The notes under the pieces were generated by a model that searched no databases, was not told the DNA's origin, and saw only the letters and a program-made list of their open reading frames with translations. A stretch of DNA of 64,000 nt from Mycobacterium sp. SM1 (GTDB lineage Bacteria; Actinomycetota; Actinomycetes; Mycobacteriales; Mycobacteriaceae), in the NCBI RefSeq assembly GCF_018361265.1, contig NZ_JAFLNH010000001.1:1178001-1242000 (forward strand), written 5' to 3'. Both the position numbers and the translations under genes were made by a program. Positions 55,482 through 63,885 of this stretch are shown here, piece after piece (the stretch's first letter is position 1; the number at the start of each line of letters is the position of its first letter).

Positions 55482-55895
55482 ATGTCGGAGGGCAGGAAGG
55501 GCGCCCGCGCGCTAGCGCCGTTACGCGTCGCGCTTTTGGTGATCGGCTTGTTTTTTATTTTCGGGATTTACGCCCAGGGTCAGATGCGGCCTTCCGGCTG
55601 GCGATGGGGCCACGGGCATTCGCATTACCCCCTGATGCTTCTCGGAATTTACGTCACACTCGGCGTCTTCCTGATAGTCGCGGCCCGCAATCCGCTGGCG
55701 CACCGCAGCTTGATCTGGTTCACGGCGGTCTCGAGCCTCGTGCACGGCGGCGTCATGGCGGTTGAGGCGGTTGTCGACACGACCGAACGGGCCCACTTCA
55801 CCGGTGACGTGCCGACGTTTCTCGTCATCGGGGTCGTGCTGGGGTGGTTAATGGTCCGCGCCGAGCTACCACGACCGGCGAAAACACCCACCTGA
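55482..55895 (+). CDS. Small four-helix membrane protein, possibly DUF6632
   Basis: 137 residues with four hydrophobic segments (about 13-32, 50-70, 76-95 and 112-128). The NPLAHRSLIWFTAVSSLVHGGVMAVEA segment, with a His in the third helix, is a pattern I link to the DUF6632 group, though not with certainty. Its function is unknown. It lies 95 bases after msrA and is convergent with cyp138. Start at ATG 55482; no strong ribosome-binding site is seen. Confidence 0.75.
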   Translation: MSEGRKGARALAPLRVALLVIGLFFIFGIYAQGQMRPSGWRWGHGHSHYPLMLLGIYVTLGVFLIVAARNPLAHRSLIWFTAVSSLVHGGVMAVEAVVDTTERAHFTGDVPTFLVIGVVLGWLMVRAELPRPAKTPT

Positions 55896-55980
55896 TCGGC
55901 GCCCGTCACGGCCGGCCCGGGCCGCGGCCCGCAAAGCCGGGTTGCCGCCTCGATGCGCGCCCGCCAAGTGGGCCCGGGTC

Positions 55981-57312
55981 TCAGCGATGGCGCCGATGCA
56001 CCGCGATGCGTCCGCCATTTTTGGGTGTGAAGGCAACACCACGGGCATGCCACTTCTCCCCCGGTGCGGTAGTCGTTTCAATAGTGAAGTGCCGCAACAC
56101 GGTTCGCAATACCACGTCCATCTCCATGGTGGCGAATGCGGCTCCCACGCAGCGACGGGTGCCGCCGCCGAAGGGGATCCACGCAAAGGTAGGCAACTTG
56201 GCGCCGAGGTAGCGCCCCGGGTCGAATCGCTCGGGGCCGGCGAACACGTCGGCGTTGGCGTGTATCTGGGAGATGTTGACGACGATCGAATAGCCCCCGG
56301 GAATCACCCATTCACCAAGCCGGTACCCGGGGGCGACGACACGGCGCCCGGCGAAGTCGATGACCGTTCTTGCCCGCTGGACTTCGAGGATTGCCGCCTG
56401 ACGCAGTTCGTTGGCATCGGTGGCGGCCTCCGCGGCCAGCGCTGCGAGCACATCAGGGTGCCGGCTCAGCCGCTCGAACGCCCAGGCCAAGGTCGCCGCG
56501 GTCGTTTCGTGCCCCGCCGCTAGCAGTGTCAGCAACTCGTCACCGATATCCTGGCGCGACATGGCTGAGCCATCCTCGTAAGTGCTGCGCAGCATCAGCG
56601 CCAGGATGTCGGTGCGCTCTTCGAAATGCGGGTCCGCGCGCTCGCCCTCGATTAGCTTGTCGACGACGATGTCATACCTGCGCCGCCGCTCCGCCAACCG
56701 TCCCCAAGGGCTGTAACGACCATAGGTCCGCGCCGGCTTCGGCAGCGCCGCCAGCCGTGAACCTAGCGTGACCCACGGCGGGATGAGCCGCCGCAGCTCA
56801 TCCAGTTCGGCGCCAGCGGCTCCGAACACCGCGCGCAGGATGGCGTTGAGCGTGATCCGCATCATCGACGGCAGGGTCGCGAACTGCTCCCCGTCGGGCC
56901 AGCCGGCGGTCTCGCGCAGGGTCTCATCCTCGATGATGCTCTCGAAGTTCTTGACGCTCTTGCCGTGAAACGGCGGTGCGAGCAGCCGTCGCCGCCGACG
57001 ATGGTCGTCGCCGTCGAGCGCGAACACCGAACCCGGCCCGAGCAGCCGGCTCAGGTTGGGCTGGATGTTGCCGAGATCCTCCGGGCCGGTGGTGAAGATC
57101 TGCCTGGCCAGCTGCGGATCGGCGACCACGACAGTGCGGCCCCAGATGGGGAGGTCCACGGTGAAAACATCGCCGTAGCGGCGCACCAGGTGCGCCGTGG
57201 TGCGCCGTCGCGAAATCGAGAACGCCGCTCCCAGGAGTGCTTTGGGAATCCGGACTCCCGGCGGTAACTCGGTTGCCGGCGACGTCGGCGCGGCGGCGAC
57301 TGCGTCAGTCAA
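55981..57312 (-). CDS. cyp138: Cytochrome P450 CYP138
   Basis: 443 residues from a TTG at 57312 with GGAGAG upstream (441 in Rv0136). The P450 landmarks are intact: I-helix AAGHETTAATLAW, K-helix E-x-x-R in LEVQRART, and the haem loop FGGGTRRCVG with C388. Substrate unknown. A start at GTG 57351 would put the gene across the operator and is less likely. It is divergent from a TetR gene, with two copies of a palindrome between them. Confidence 0.92.
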   Translation of the reverse strand: MTDAVAAAPTSPATELPPGVRIPKALLGAAFSISRRRTTAHLVRRYGDVFTVDLPIWGRTVVVADPQLARQIFTTGPEDLGNIQPNLSRLLGPGSVFALDGDDHRRRRRLLAPPFHGKSVKNFESIIEDETLRETAGWPDGEQFATLPSMMRITLNAILRAVFGAAGAELDELRRLIPPWVTLGSRLAALPKPARTYGRYSPWGRLAERRRRYDIVVDKLIEGERADPHFEERTDILALMLRSTYEDGSAMSRQDIGDELLTLLAAGHETTAATLAWAFERLSRHPDVLAALAAEAATDANELRQAAILEVQRARTVIDFAGRRVVAPGYRLGEWVIPGGYSIVVNISQIHANADVFAGPERFDPGRYLGAKLPTFAWIPFGGGTRRCVGAAFATMEMDVVLRTVLRHFTIETTTAPGEKWHARGVAFTPKNGGRIAVHRRHR

Positions 57313-57331
57313 GGCGGCTCTCCACAACGTC

Positions 57332-57351
57332 GTGGTACCGCGGTGTACCAC
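57332..57351. promoter_or_regulatory. Operator copy 1 in the cyp138/TetR intergenic region
   Basis: GTGGTAC-N6-GTACCAC, with perfect 7-bp arms. The inner TGGTAC-N6-GTACCA core is repeated at 57367-57384. It ends 20 bases before the cyp138 start codon, well placed to block transcription. Confidence 0.75.
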
Positions 57352-57366
57352 AGGTTTATCCGGCTA

Positions 57367-57384
57367 TGGTACTCTGTGGTACCA
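57367..57384. promoter_or_regulatory. Operator copy 2 in the cyp138/TetR intergenic region
   Basis: TGGTAC-N6-GTACCA, with perfect 6-bp arms and the same spacer length as copy 1. The centres are 34 bp apart, about three turns of the helix, so two dimers would sit on the same face of the DNA. Confidence 0.75.
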
Positions 57385-57432
57385 AGCTTGACAAGCTGGA
57401 CGGGTGGCGACTCCGCCAAAGGGGGCGCGGTG

Positions 57433-58035
57433 GTGACAGCGATGCCCGACGACGTTCTCATCGACGTCGATCCGTTCCGGCGGCGGCTGCTCGACGGGTT
57501 GGCCGCGTCGATCAGCGAGCGCGGGTATCGCGCGACCACGGTGGCCGACGTCGTTCGTCATGCCCGCACCTCGAAGCGCACCTTCTACGACCAGTTCGCC
57601 GGCAAGGAGCAATGCTTCCTCGAGTTGCTGCGCGCCGAAACCGAGAGGCTGGCCCAGGATATCCGGTCCGCGGTCGATCCCCACGCCGACTGGCCTCAGC
57701 AGATCCGTCAGGCGGTCGAGGCCTACGTCGAAAACATCGCGTCTCGTCCGGCTATCACCTTGAGCTGGATACGTGACCTGCCCTCACTCGGTTCGGCGGG
57801 GCGTCCCGTGCAGCGCGATGGGTTGCGGCTGTTGACGAACCTGCTGATCGAGCTCAGCGGCAGCCCCGGGTTCCGCCGGGCAAGCCTGCCGCCGCTGAGC
57901 CCGCCATTGGCGGTGATCCTGCTGGGCGGGCTACGGGAACTGACCGCGCTGGCCGTGGAAGACGGCAAAGACGTCCGAGAGATCGTCGAGCCGGCGCTCG
58001 ATGCGTGCCTTGCGCTGCTCGGCCCTCGACGCTGA
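57433..58035 (+). CDS. TetR-family regulator divergent from cyp138 (Rv0135c-like)
   Basis: 200 residues from a GTG at 57433 after AAAGGGGG; an ATG three codons later (57442) is an alternative. The TetR_N domain lies at about 18-62 (LDGLAASISERGYRATTVADVVRHARTSKRTFYDQFAGKEQCFLEL). The C-terminal ligand domain has no known match by eye. Two palindromes lie between it and cyp138, so it most likely represses both genes. Counterpart: Rv0135c. Confidence 0.9.
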   Translation: MTAMPDDVLIDVDPFRRRLLDGLAASISERGYRATTVADVVRHARTSKRTFYDQFAGKEQCFLELLRAETERLAQDIRSAVDPHADWPQQIRQAVEAYVENIASRPAITLSWIRDLPSLGSAGRPVQRDGLRLLTNLLIELSGSPGFRRASLPPLSPPLAVILLGGLRELTALAVEDGKDVREIVEPALDACLALLGPRR

Positions 58036-58099
58036 GCCACGATACCGGCCATGCTCATGGCTTAGGCTCGACTTGGTTGCCGTCGATTGGAGGACTGCG

Positions 58100-58312
58100 A
58101 TGCGGCTGTCGACTCGAAATCAGCTCAAGGGAACCATCTCCGAGGTTGACCTCGGCAGTGTGATGGCCATCGTGAAGGTGCGGCTCGACGGCGGTGATCA
58201 GGTCATCACGTCGTCGCTCACCAAGGATGCCGCGGTAGAACTCGGCCTGAAAGTCGGTCAGCCCGCCACGGTGCTCATCAAATCGACCGAGGTGACGATC
58301 GGCGTCGAATAA
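58100..58312 (+). CDS. TOBE-domain molybdopterin-binding protein (Mop-like)
   Basis: 70 residues forming one TOBE/Mop domain: LSTRNQLKGTISEVDLGSVMAIVKVRL, then IKSTEVTIGV at the end. Such proteins bind molybdate or tungstate. A GGAGG six bases before the ATG at 58100 supports the start. It lies 64 bases after the TetR gene on the same strand and may be cotranscribed. Confidence 0.9.
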   Translation: MRLSTRNQLKGTISEVDLGSVMAIVKVRLDGGDQVITSSLTKDAAVELGLKVGQPATVLIKSTEVTIGVE

Positions 58313-58332
58313 CCGCCCGCCGCCGCGCTGCC

Positions 58333-59208
58333 TTAGGCCTGAAGGAAGGAACGGACCCGGTCCAGCACCAGATCGGGTCGCTGTTCGACAATCCAGTGGC
58401 CGGCACCATCAACCAACTCGAGTTCGAAATCGGTTGCCCGCCGGGAATATCCGCGCAGCAGATCCGGGGTGATCACCGGGTCGCCGGTGCCGTGCAACCA
58501 GCGCACCGGCACGTCAACCCGGAAATCATCGTATTCGCCGCGCAGCCAGCGCAGCGCCTCGGTGGCCTGAAAGCTGCGGTACCAGCGCGACCCGGCCACC
58601 GCGTGCCCGGGTTCGCGCATGCATGCGGCGTAGATTCGGATGTCCTCGTCGGGCGGTGTGAACCCGGCACCCACCCACGACATCAGCATCCGCGAGTAAC
58701 GCGCGCCGGGGCGGGTGATCAGGCGGGGGCCGATGAGCGGCAGGGCGATGGGAATCTGGTACCAAAACCGCCACAGGTTCCGCAGCATCCTCAGGTCACG
58801 AGTCGTCCAGGGCGCCGCGGTGTTCAGCCCAAAGAACCCGCTCACTTTCGCCGGGTGTCGCAACATCAGGATGAACGCGACCGGCCCACCCCAATCGTGG
58901 GCAATGAGCTTCACCGGACCGACACTCAGGCGTTCCACGACTGCCGCCAGGTCCTCGGCCATGTCACTCTTCAGATAACGCGAACGCGGCGCCGAACTCC
59001 AGCCCGCGCCACGCAGATCCGGGGCCAGCACGCGATAGCCGTCGGCGGCCAGCGGCCCGATCAGCCCGTGCCACTGCCACCAGTTCTGCGGGAAGCCGTG
59101 CACCAGCATCACCGCCGGCCCATCCGCGGGACCGGCGTCTGCCACGTGAATCGTGACACCGTTGCCCAGGTCTACAAACCGGTGCTCAACGCCCTCCAGG
59201 GCCGGCAT
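58333..59208 (-). CDS. ephF: Epoxide hydrolase EphF, alpha/beta hydrolase
   Basis: 291 residues from the ATG at 59208. The catalytic triad is D105 in AHDWGG, D243 in GTGDPV and H271 in GAGHW. The oxyanion motif is HGFPQ (37-41). The family splits epoxides to diols. Counterpart: Rv0134 (EphF, 300 aa). GTG codons two or three positions upstream are also possible starts; the long frame beyond them is not protein-like. Confidence 0.88.
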   Translation of the reverse strand: MPALEGVEHRFVDLGNGVTIHVADAGPADGPAVMLVHGFPQNWWQWHGLIGPLAADGYRVLAPDLRGAGWSSAPRSRYLKSDMAEDLAAVVERLSVGPVKLIAHDWGGPVAFILMLRHPAKVSGFFGLNTAAPWTTRDLRMLRNLWRFWYQIPIALPLIGPRLITRPGARYSRMLMSWVGAGFTPPDEDIRIYAACMREPGHAVAGSRWYRSFQATEALRWLRGEYDDFRVDVPVRWLHGTGDPVITPDLLRGYSRRATDFELELVDGAGHWIVEQRPDLVLDRVRSFLQA

Positions 59209-59358
59209 GGGGACCACGGGTGAGAACTTAGCGGATTGTCCGCCGGCAAGCCTGACCGTGCGGTGTCGCACGTTCACCGCCGCCGGCGCGGCGATCGACC
59301 CGGCGCCGTAACCGGGCCGTCGGCAAGCCCTCACGATAAGGCCGCCACAATAAAGCAC

Positions 59359-60153
59359 ATGGGCATCAGGATGGCCGATCTGCTCGGCGGTGCACGGGAT
59401 TGCCTGCGCTATGAACCCACCGAAAAGCGGCTTCGCGCTTACCTCGCCGGCGAGCTGATCGCCGATACCGATGCCGGCCGGCTGGTCTGGGAACCGCGCC
59501 GCGTGGTCCCGACGTACGCGGTACCCGAATCGGCTGTGCTGGCGCAGCTGCAACCCGCCAGCACAGCCGCGGAGCCCGGCGCCCGGCCGCCGCGGGACCC
59601 GACGGCCGTGGTGGCCGCGCATGGTTGCGCGGGCGAAGTGCTCGACGTCACCGCCGCCGGGGCCAGGCGCCCGGCGGCGGCGTTCCGCCCGCACGACCCC
59701 GACCTGGCCGGCTATGTGGTGCTCGATTTCGGCGCGTTCGACTGGCGCGAAGAAGACGAGCCCGTCGTCGCGCACCCGCATGACCCGTTCACCCGGATCG
59801 ACGTCCTCGCCAGCAGTCGACACGTCCGAATCGAGTTGGATGGCCGGCTGCTGGCCGAGTCGTCGCGACCGATGCTGTTGCTGGAGACCTTGCTGCCGGT
59901 GCGGTTCTATCTGCCGCGGGCCGACGTTGCCGTCGAGCTCGAGCCCAGCGACACCGTCACCTACTGCGCATACAAGGGCCGGGCAAGCTACTATTCGGTG
60001 CCCGGCGGCCCGGCCGATCTGGCCTGGTCGTATCCCGAGCCGCTGCATGACGCCGAGCCGGTGCGGGACCGCATCGCCTTTTTCGATGAGCGCGTGGACG
60101 TCATCGTCGATGGCGAGCGCCGCCGGCGCCCGGTCACTGCGTGGTCGGGCTGA
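59359..60153 (+). CDS. Tandem DUF427 protein
   Basis: 264 residues holding two DUF427 domains: the first at about 15-150 (RLRAYLAGELIADTDAGRLVWE, RPAAAFRPHD) is less typical; the second, about 150-255, has HVRIELDGRLLAESSRPMLLLE, DTVTYCAYKGRASYYSVPGG and LAWSYPEPL. The second is clearly like the single-domain protein at 53488-53868. It starts at ATG 59359. Function unknown. It is divergent from ephF and convergent with the carotenoid oxygenase gene. Confidence 0.82.
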   Translation: MGIRMADLLGGARDCLRYEPTEKRLRAYLAGELIADTDAGRLVWEPRRVVPTYAVPESAVLAQLQPASTAAEPGARPPRDPTAVVAAHGCAGEVLDVTAAGARRPAAAFRPHDPDLAGYVVLDFGAFDWREEDEPVVAHPHDPFTRIDVLASSRHVRIELDGRLLAESSRPMLLLETLLPVRFYLPRADVAVELEPSDTVTYCAYKGRASYYSVPGGPADLAWSYPEPLHDAEPVRDRIAFFDERVDVIVDGERRRRPVTAWSG

Positions 60154-60341
60154 CGGTGCCCGCCCCGCCTCGACGCGCGCTCGGCGAGCAGCGCGGCAGA
60201 CGGCCCCGCGTGTGGGCCGTGCCGGCCCTTGACATGCGCAGTGATCGGGACGGCACTGTGTGCAGTGGGCCGGGTGACGCGGCCGCAACCGCTGTTCACG
60301 GGTGAGCGGAGGCCCCAGCCGCCCTTGCCGTTTAGTTGCGT

Positions 60342-61784
60342 TCAGTTGGCATCCGGTACCCAGTTGCCGTGGAAGCCGGCGGGTACCCGATGCGGCAACG
60401 CGACGCTGGCGATGCTCTGCAGGGTTTGGGCGTCGAGGATGCCCAGCTCGCTGCGATCGGTTGACCGGTCGTAGATGTAGCCCATGAGCACCCCGTCGTC
60501 CTCTGCCGCATCAGCCGACGAGGGATAAAACACGAACTCGCCCAACATCTTTCCTGAGCCAAACGAACGCGACTGGGTGGTGCCGCGGAGGAAGTCATGC
60601 TTGAGCAGCGCATCGCCGTCTAACGCATCCACCCCGAACGTGGGCGCATACCCGTAGCGGTACCGTTTGCCCAGCAGGCGCTCATCGACGCGGGGGAACT
60701 CCTGTCCGCGATCATCGAAGCGCGATTCCCGCACCTTCCCGCCGGTTAGATCAACGGTCCAGCGCTCCAGCGTCGGCGGGCCCTCATTGGGCCCGAGGCG
60801 GTCGGTGTCGAACATCTTCGGGTGTCGCACCACATCTAAAACGATGGTGTCGCCGTCGTCGTAGGCGTTCATCGGGTGAAAGACGTAACACGGCTGAACG
60901 TCGAACCAGCGAACATCGGCGTTACCGCCGTCGCGGGGCATGACCCCGATGCGGGCCGGGTATTTCGGATTCCAGGAGTAGGGGAAGCGCCGGTCGGAGG
61001 CGTTTCGAACGGCTTGGCGCGCGGCGATCGGGTCCGGGATGCGAACCCGGCCGATCAACGCCGAAAGCACCAGGCGCGCGGGCAGCCGCAGCCCGCGGGG
61101 CACACTCATCGCCGCGGCTTGTTTGGCGTCGAAGGTCACCGGCAGGTCGTAGAACACGACGTGGCGCTCCGTCAGCGAGAAGTCGTGCATCATCGGGCTG
61201 CCGGTCACCCGCACGTCAACAGCGCGCCGCGCCCGGCCGTCGACTCCGATCACCGAGTACTGCACCGTGTTGCCGCGGTTCATGCTGTAGGACACCGCGT
61301 GCAGCTCGCCGGTGTCGGGGTCGCGTTTGGGGTGGGCGGTGTACCCACCGGTCAGCGTGCCGTCGAAATCGCAGACGCCGACGGTGTCCAGCTCGTCGGT
61401 GAGCTCATAGTTTGCGATGCCGCCTTCAATCAGCGCGAGGGTCTTGCCCGCGTGGCCGATGACGTTGGTGTTGGCGCCGATATCCGCCGGGCCGAAATGC
61501 CTGGCCGGTGGCCGTTCCCCCAACGCCCGGGCCGCCCGGGGGGCGCGCACCCAGCGGTTGCGGTACCACTGCGCCTTGCCGTCACGCAAGCGGATGCCAT
61601 GCACCATGCCGTCGCCCACAAACCAGTGGTAGAGCTCGGGATCGACCTCCCCGATCGGGTTGGGCCCATTACGCAGATACCGCCCGTTCAGGTACTCGGG
61701 GATCTTCCCGCTTACCGGAAGGTCGGTGAGCGTGTATTCCGCGGTTATCGGGGCGAACGGGCCCTGCAGGTAGGTGTTCGTCAT
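60342..61784 (-). CDS. Carotenoid cleavage oxygenase family protein
   Basis: 480 residues, the usual size. The four iron-binding histidines of the seven-bladed propeller are H151 (GGYTAHP), H200 (MMHDFS), H304 (YVFHPMNA) and H472 (GFHGNWV). These enzymes split carotenoids or related polyenes, or stilbenes, with oxygen. The N-terminal LRNGPNP is typical. It is divergent from a TetR gene with two palindromes between them, so it is likely inducible. The substrate is not clear. Confidence 0.9.
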   Translation of the reverse strand: MTNTYLQGPFAPITAEYTLTDLPVSGKIPEYLNGRYLRNGPNPIGEVDPELYHWFVGDGMVHGIRLRDGKAQWYRNRWVRAPRAARALGERPPARHFGPADIGANTNVIGHAGKTLALIEGGIANYELTDELDTVGVCDFDGTLTGGYTAHPKRDPDTGELHAVSYSMNRGNTVQYSVIGVDGRARRAVDVRVTGSPMMHDFSLTERHVVFYDLPVTFDAKQAAAMSVPRGLRLPARLVLSALIGRVRIPDPIAARQAVRNASDRRFPYSWNPKYPARIGVMPRDGGNADVRWFDVQPCYVFHPMNAYDDGDTIVLDVVRHPKMFDTDRLGPNEGPPTLERWTVDLTGGKVRESRFDDRGQEFPRVDERLLGKRYRYGYAPTFGVDALDGDALLKHDFLRGTTQSRSFGSGKMLGEFVFYPSSADAAEDDGVLMGYIYDRSTDRSELGILDAQTLQSIASVALPHRVPAGFHGNWVPDAN

Positions 61785-61796
61785 GACGGGCCTCCT

Positions 61797-61809
61797 ATAA
61801 CGGCGTTAT
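61797..61809. promoter_or_regulatory. Operator copy 1 between carotenoid oxygenase and TetR genes
   Basis: ATAAC-GGC-GTTAT, perfect 5-bp arms around a 3-base spacer, 12 bases before the carotenoid oxygenase start codon. It is repeated at 61824-61836. Confidence 0.75.
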
Positions 61810-61823
61810 GCCGATCTTCAGGT

Positions 61824-61836
61824 ATAACACGGTTAT
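61824..61836. promoter_or_regulatory. Operator copy 2 between carotenoid oxygenase and TetR genes
   Basis: ATAAC-ACG-GTTAT, the same arms and spacer length as copy 1, with centres 27 bp apart. It lies 15 bases before the TetR start codon, in its leader or at its -10 region. Confidence 0.75.
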
Positions 61837-61851
61837 GGCAGGATGGCAAGC

Positions 61852-62610
61852 ATGAGCGCGAGCCCACGCGAGCGGCTGATTGAGGCGGGAATTCGCCTTC
61901 TGGAGCGAGACGGCCCGCAAGCGCTGCAGGCGCGTAAGGTGGCCGCGGAGATCGGCGCCTCCACGATGGCGGTCTACACCCATTTCGGCGGAATGACCGG
62001 TCTGCTCGATGCGATCGCCGGCGAGGTGTTCGCCCGGTTTGCGCAAGCCCTCACGGAGATCCCGCGGACCGACGATCCGGTGGCGGACTTTTTCGCCATG
62101 GGCGCCTCCTATCGCCGCTTCGCGCTGGCCAACCCGCAGCGTTATCAGCTGATTTTCGGTATCTCCTCACCGGAGACGATTGCCCGAAGGCGCACCGATC
62201 TCACGGTCAGCGGCAGCGTCGCCGACGGCTCTGCCCGGGCGGCCTCTTTCGAGGCGCTGCTGGCCGTGGTGCGCCGCATGATCACCGCGGGCCGCATCCG
62301 CGATGACGGTGAGCTGGCGGTCGCCGGCCGGCTGTGGAGTCTCATCCATGGAGCGGTGATGCTGGAAATCGCCGGGTTTTTCGGGCACGAGGGCCACGGA
62401 CTGACCCAGATCCTCGGGCCGATGACCGTCGACTTGCTCGTCGGCATGGGCGACGACCGTGCCAAGACGACCGCCTCGATGCTTAAGGCTGGCGACAGTC
62501 ATCTTCGAAAGCCAGTGAACCCATGCATGTTACGCGGTCATCGGCACATCCCGGACGCCACCGACCGCGGTGCCGCTCGCCCTGGGTCATCGAAAATAGC
62601 CGATCCTTGA
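61852..62610 (+). CDS. TetR-family regulator divergent from the carotenoid oxygenase gene
   Basis: 252 residues from the ATG at 61852; an ATG at 61843 leaves no room for a ribosome-binding site, whereas GGCAGG suits 61852. TetR_N domain at about 6-50 (ERLIEAGIRLLERDGPQALQARKVAAEIGASTMAVYTHFGGM). The C-terminal domain is WHG-like (YRRFALANPQRYQLIFG). The last 50 residues are basic and probably disordered. It most likely represses the divergent carotenoid oxygenase gene through the two palindromes. Confidence 0.9.
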   Translation: MSASPRERLIEAGIRLLERDGPQALQARKVAAEIGASTMAVYTHFGGMTGLLDAIAGEVFARFAQALTEIPRTDDPVADFFAMGASYRRFALANPQRYQLIFGISSPETIARRRTDLTVSGSVADGSARAASFEALLAVVRRMITAGRIRDDGELAVAGRLWSLIHGAVMLEIAGFFGHEGHGLTQILGPMTVDLLVGMGDDRAKTTASMLKAGDSHLRKPVNPCMLRGHRHIPDATDRGAARPGSSKIADP

Positions 62611-62715
62611 GGTCGACCCCGCTCGTCGGACACCGGCCGGGTTCCCGGTGGCTACCCGAGCGTCGAACGTCTCGATCGTGTTAGCCGCGGCGGTATCCCT
62701 GCGAGAATGCGCCCG

Positions 62716-63321
62716 TCAGCGCGGCGCCCGCCACATCGGCCATAGCGGCGGGCCGCCGCCGGGCAGCATGATCTCCCCGACGACGGTGAAGCCGAAACGC
62801 TCGTAGTACGGAACGTTCTCGGGTTTGCTCGACTCCAGATAGGCCGGACAGTGCTCGGCGTCGCAACGGTCGAGCCGGGAACGCATCAGGGCTTGCCCGA
62901 ATCCCCGGCCGCGAACCGTCGTGTCGCTTCCGATGATCGCCAGATACCAGTGCGGTTCTTCGGGGTGTTGGCGCTCGAGCACTTCCATCGTGCCGCGCGC
63001 CACCGCCAACCGAAACCCGAACGCGGCGATGAGCGCCGGCAACATCACCAGCTGCGCGCGCGGAGACTGCCGCCACCGGTTGGGCGGATCCCACAGTGCC
63101 GCAGCGCCGATACGCGAGCCGTCGCAGGCGACCTCCGCGCCACCGCCGGCAAGATGGTGGTGCCGCGTCAGCGTCGCGAACAACCGTGCCAGACGCACCG
63201 TGCGCGATCGCGCGTCGGGCATCATCCATGCCGCGACGGGATCGTCGTAGAACGCCCTTCCTAAAACCTGTGACAGGCCGCGGATATCGGCTTTCCGCGC
63301 CGGTCGTGCCTGGATGGCCAC
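62716..63321 (-). CDS. GNAT-family acetyltransferase (Rv0133-like)
   Basis: 201 residues, the length of Rv0133. The acetyl-CoA loop is VRGRGFGQALM (about 136-146), followed by the AYLESSKPENVPYYERFGFTVVGE segment typical of GNAT. It would transfer an acetyl group to an amine; the acceptor is unknown. It starts at ATG 63321 and is followed by no close gene on its strand. Confidence 0.9.
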   Translation of the reverse strand: MAIQARPARKADIRGLSQVLGRAFYDDPVAAWMMPDARSRTVRLARLFATLTRHHHLAGGGAEVACDGSRIGAAALWDPPNRWRQSPRAQLVMLPALIAAFGFRLAVARGTMEVLERQHPEEPHWYLAIIGSDTTVRGRGFGQALMRSRLDRCDAEHCPAYLESSKPENVPYYERFGFTVVGEIMLPGGGPPLWPMWRAPR

Positions 63322-63429
63322 CCGGCCAGGTTAGCGACGTTCGCACCACGAGCACCACCGGCCGGACACGGCCGTGGCTGGTCAACGGGCTGATACGAGC
63401 GAGAACGCCGGCGGGTGGCTCAGAACACC

Positions 63430-63885
63430 TCAAAATACGTAGCGCACGATGCTCTCGGCGACGCACGCCGGCTTGCTGGAGTCCTCGACCTCCACGGTGG
63501 TCGACAGCGTCGCCTGTACCGCGCCGTTGCCAAGGTCCTCGACGTCGACCAGTGAGCTCTGGGCGCGCACCTTGGCGCCAACCGGCACCGGTGCCGGGAA
63601 ACGGACCTTGTTCAGCCCGTAGTTGATGGCAAGCTTGATGCCGTTGACCGTGTACATCTCCTGCCAAAACCGCGGTAGTAGCGACAGCGTCAAAAAACCA
63701 TGCGCGATAGTCCGCCCGAACGGCCCCGTGGCCGCTCTGAGCGGGTCCACATGGATCCACTGGTGATCCCCGGTCACCTCGGCGAACAGGTTGACGTCCT
63801 CCTGGGTGATGGTCACCCAGTCGCTCTGTCCGATGCTCTGGCCCTTGGCCGCGGCGAGGTCTGCGGCTGACTCGAAGGTACGCAT
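63430..63885 (-). CDS. htdZ: HtdZ, MaoC-type (R)-specific enoyl-CoA hydratase
   Basis: 151 residues, the same as Rv0130. The hydratase motif has D40 and H45 (TGDHQWIHVD), followed by the GPFGRTIAHGF loop. It hydrates trans-2-enoyl-CoA to the (R)-3-hydroxy form, linking fatty-acid breakdown to other pathways. The ATG at 63885 begins the conserved MRTFESAADLAAA; the frame before it has no such similarity. Confidence 0.95.
   Translation of the reverse strand: MRTFESAADLAAAKGQSIGQSDWVTITQEDVNLFAEVTGDHQWIHVDPLRAATGPFGRTIAHGFLTLSLLPRFWQEMYTVNGIKLAINYGLNKVRFPAPVPVGAKVRAQSSLVDVEDLGNGAVQATLSTTVEVEDSSKPACVAESIVRYVF

Noticed and set aside
59209..60288. N-terminal extension of ephF to 651 residues
   Set aside because: The extra part is antisense to the tandem DUF427 gene and lacks protein-like composition; the epoxide hydrolase fold starts at 59208.
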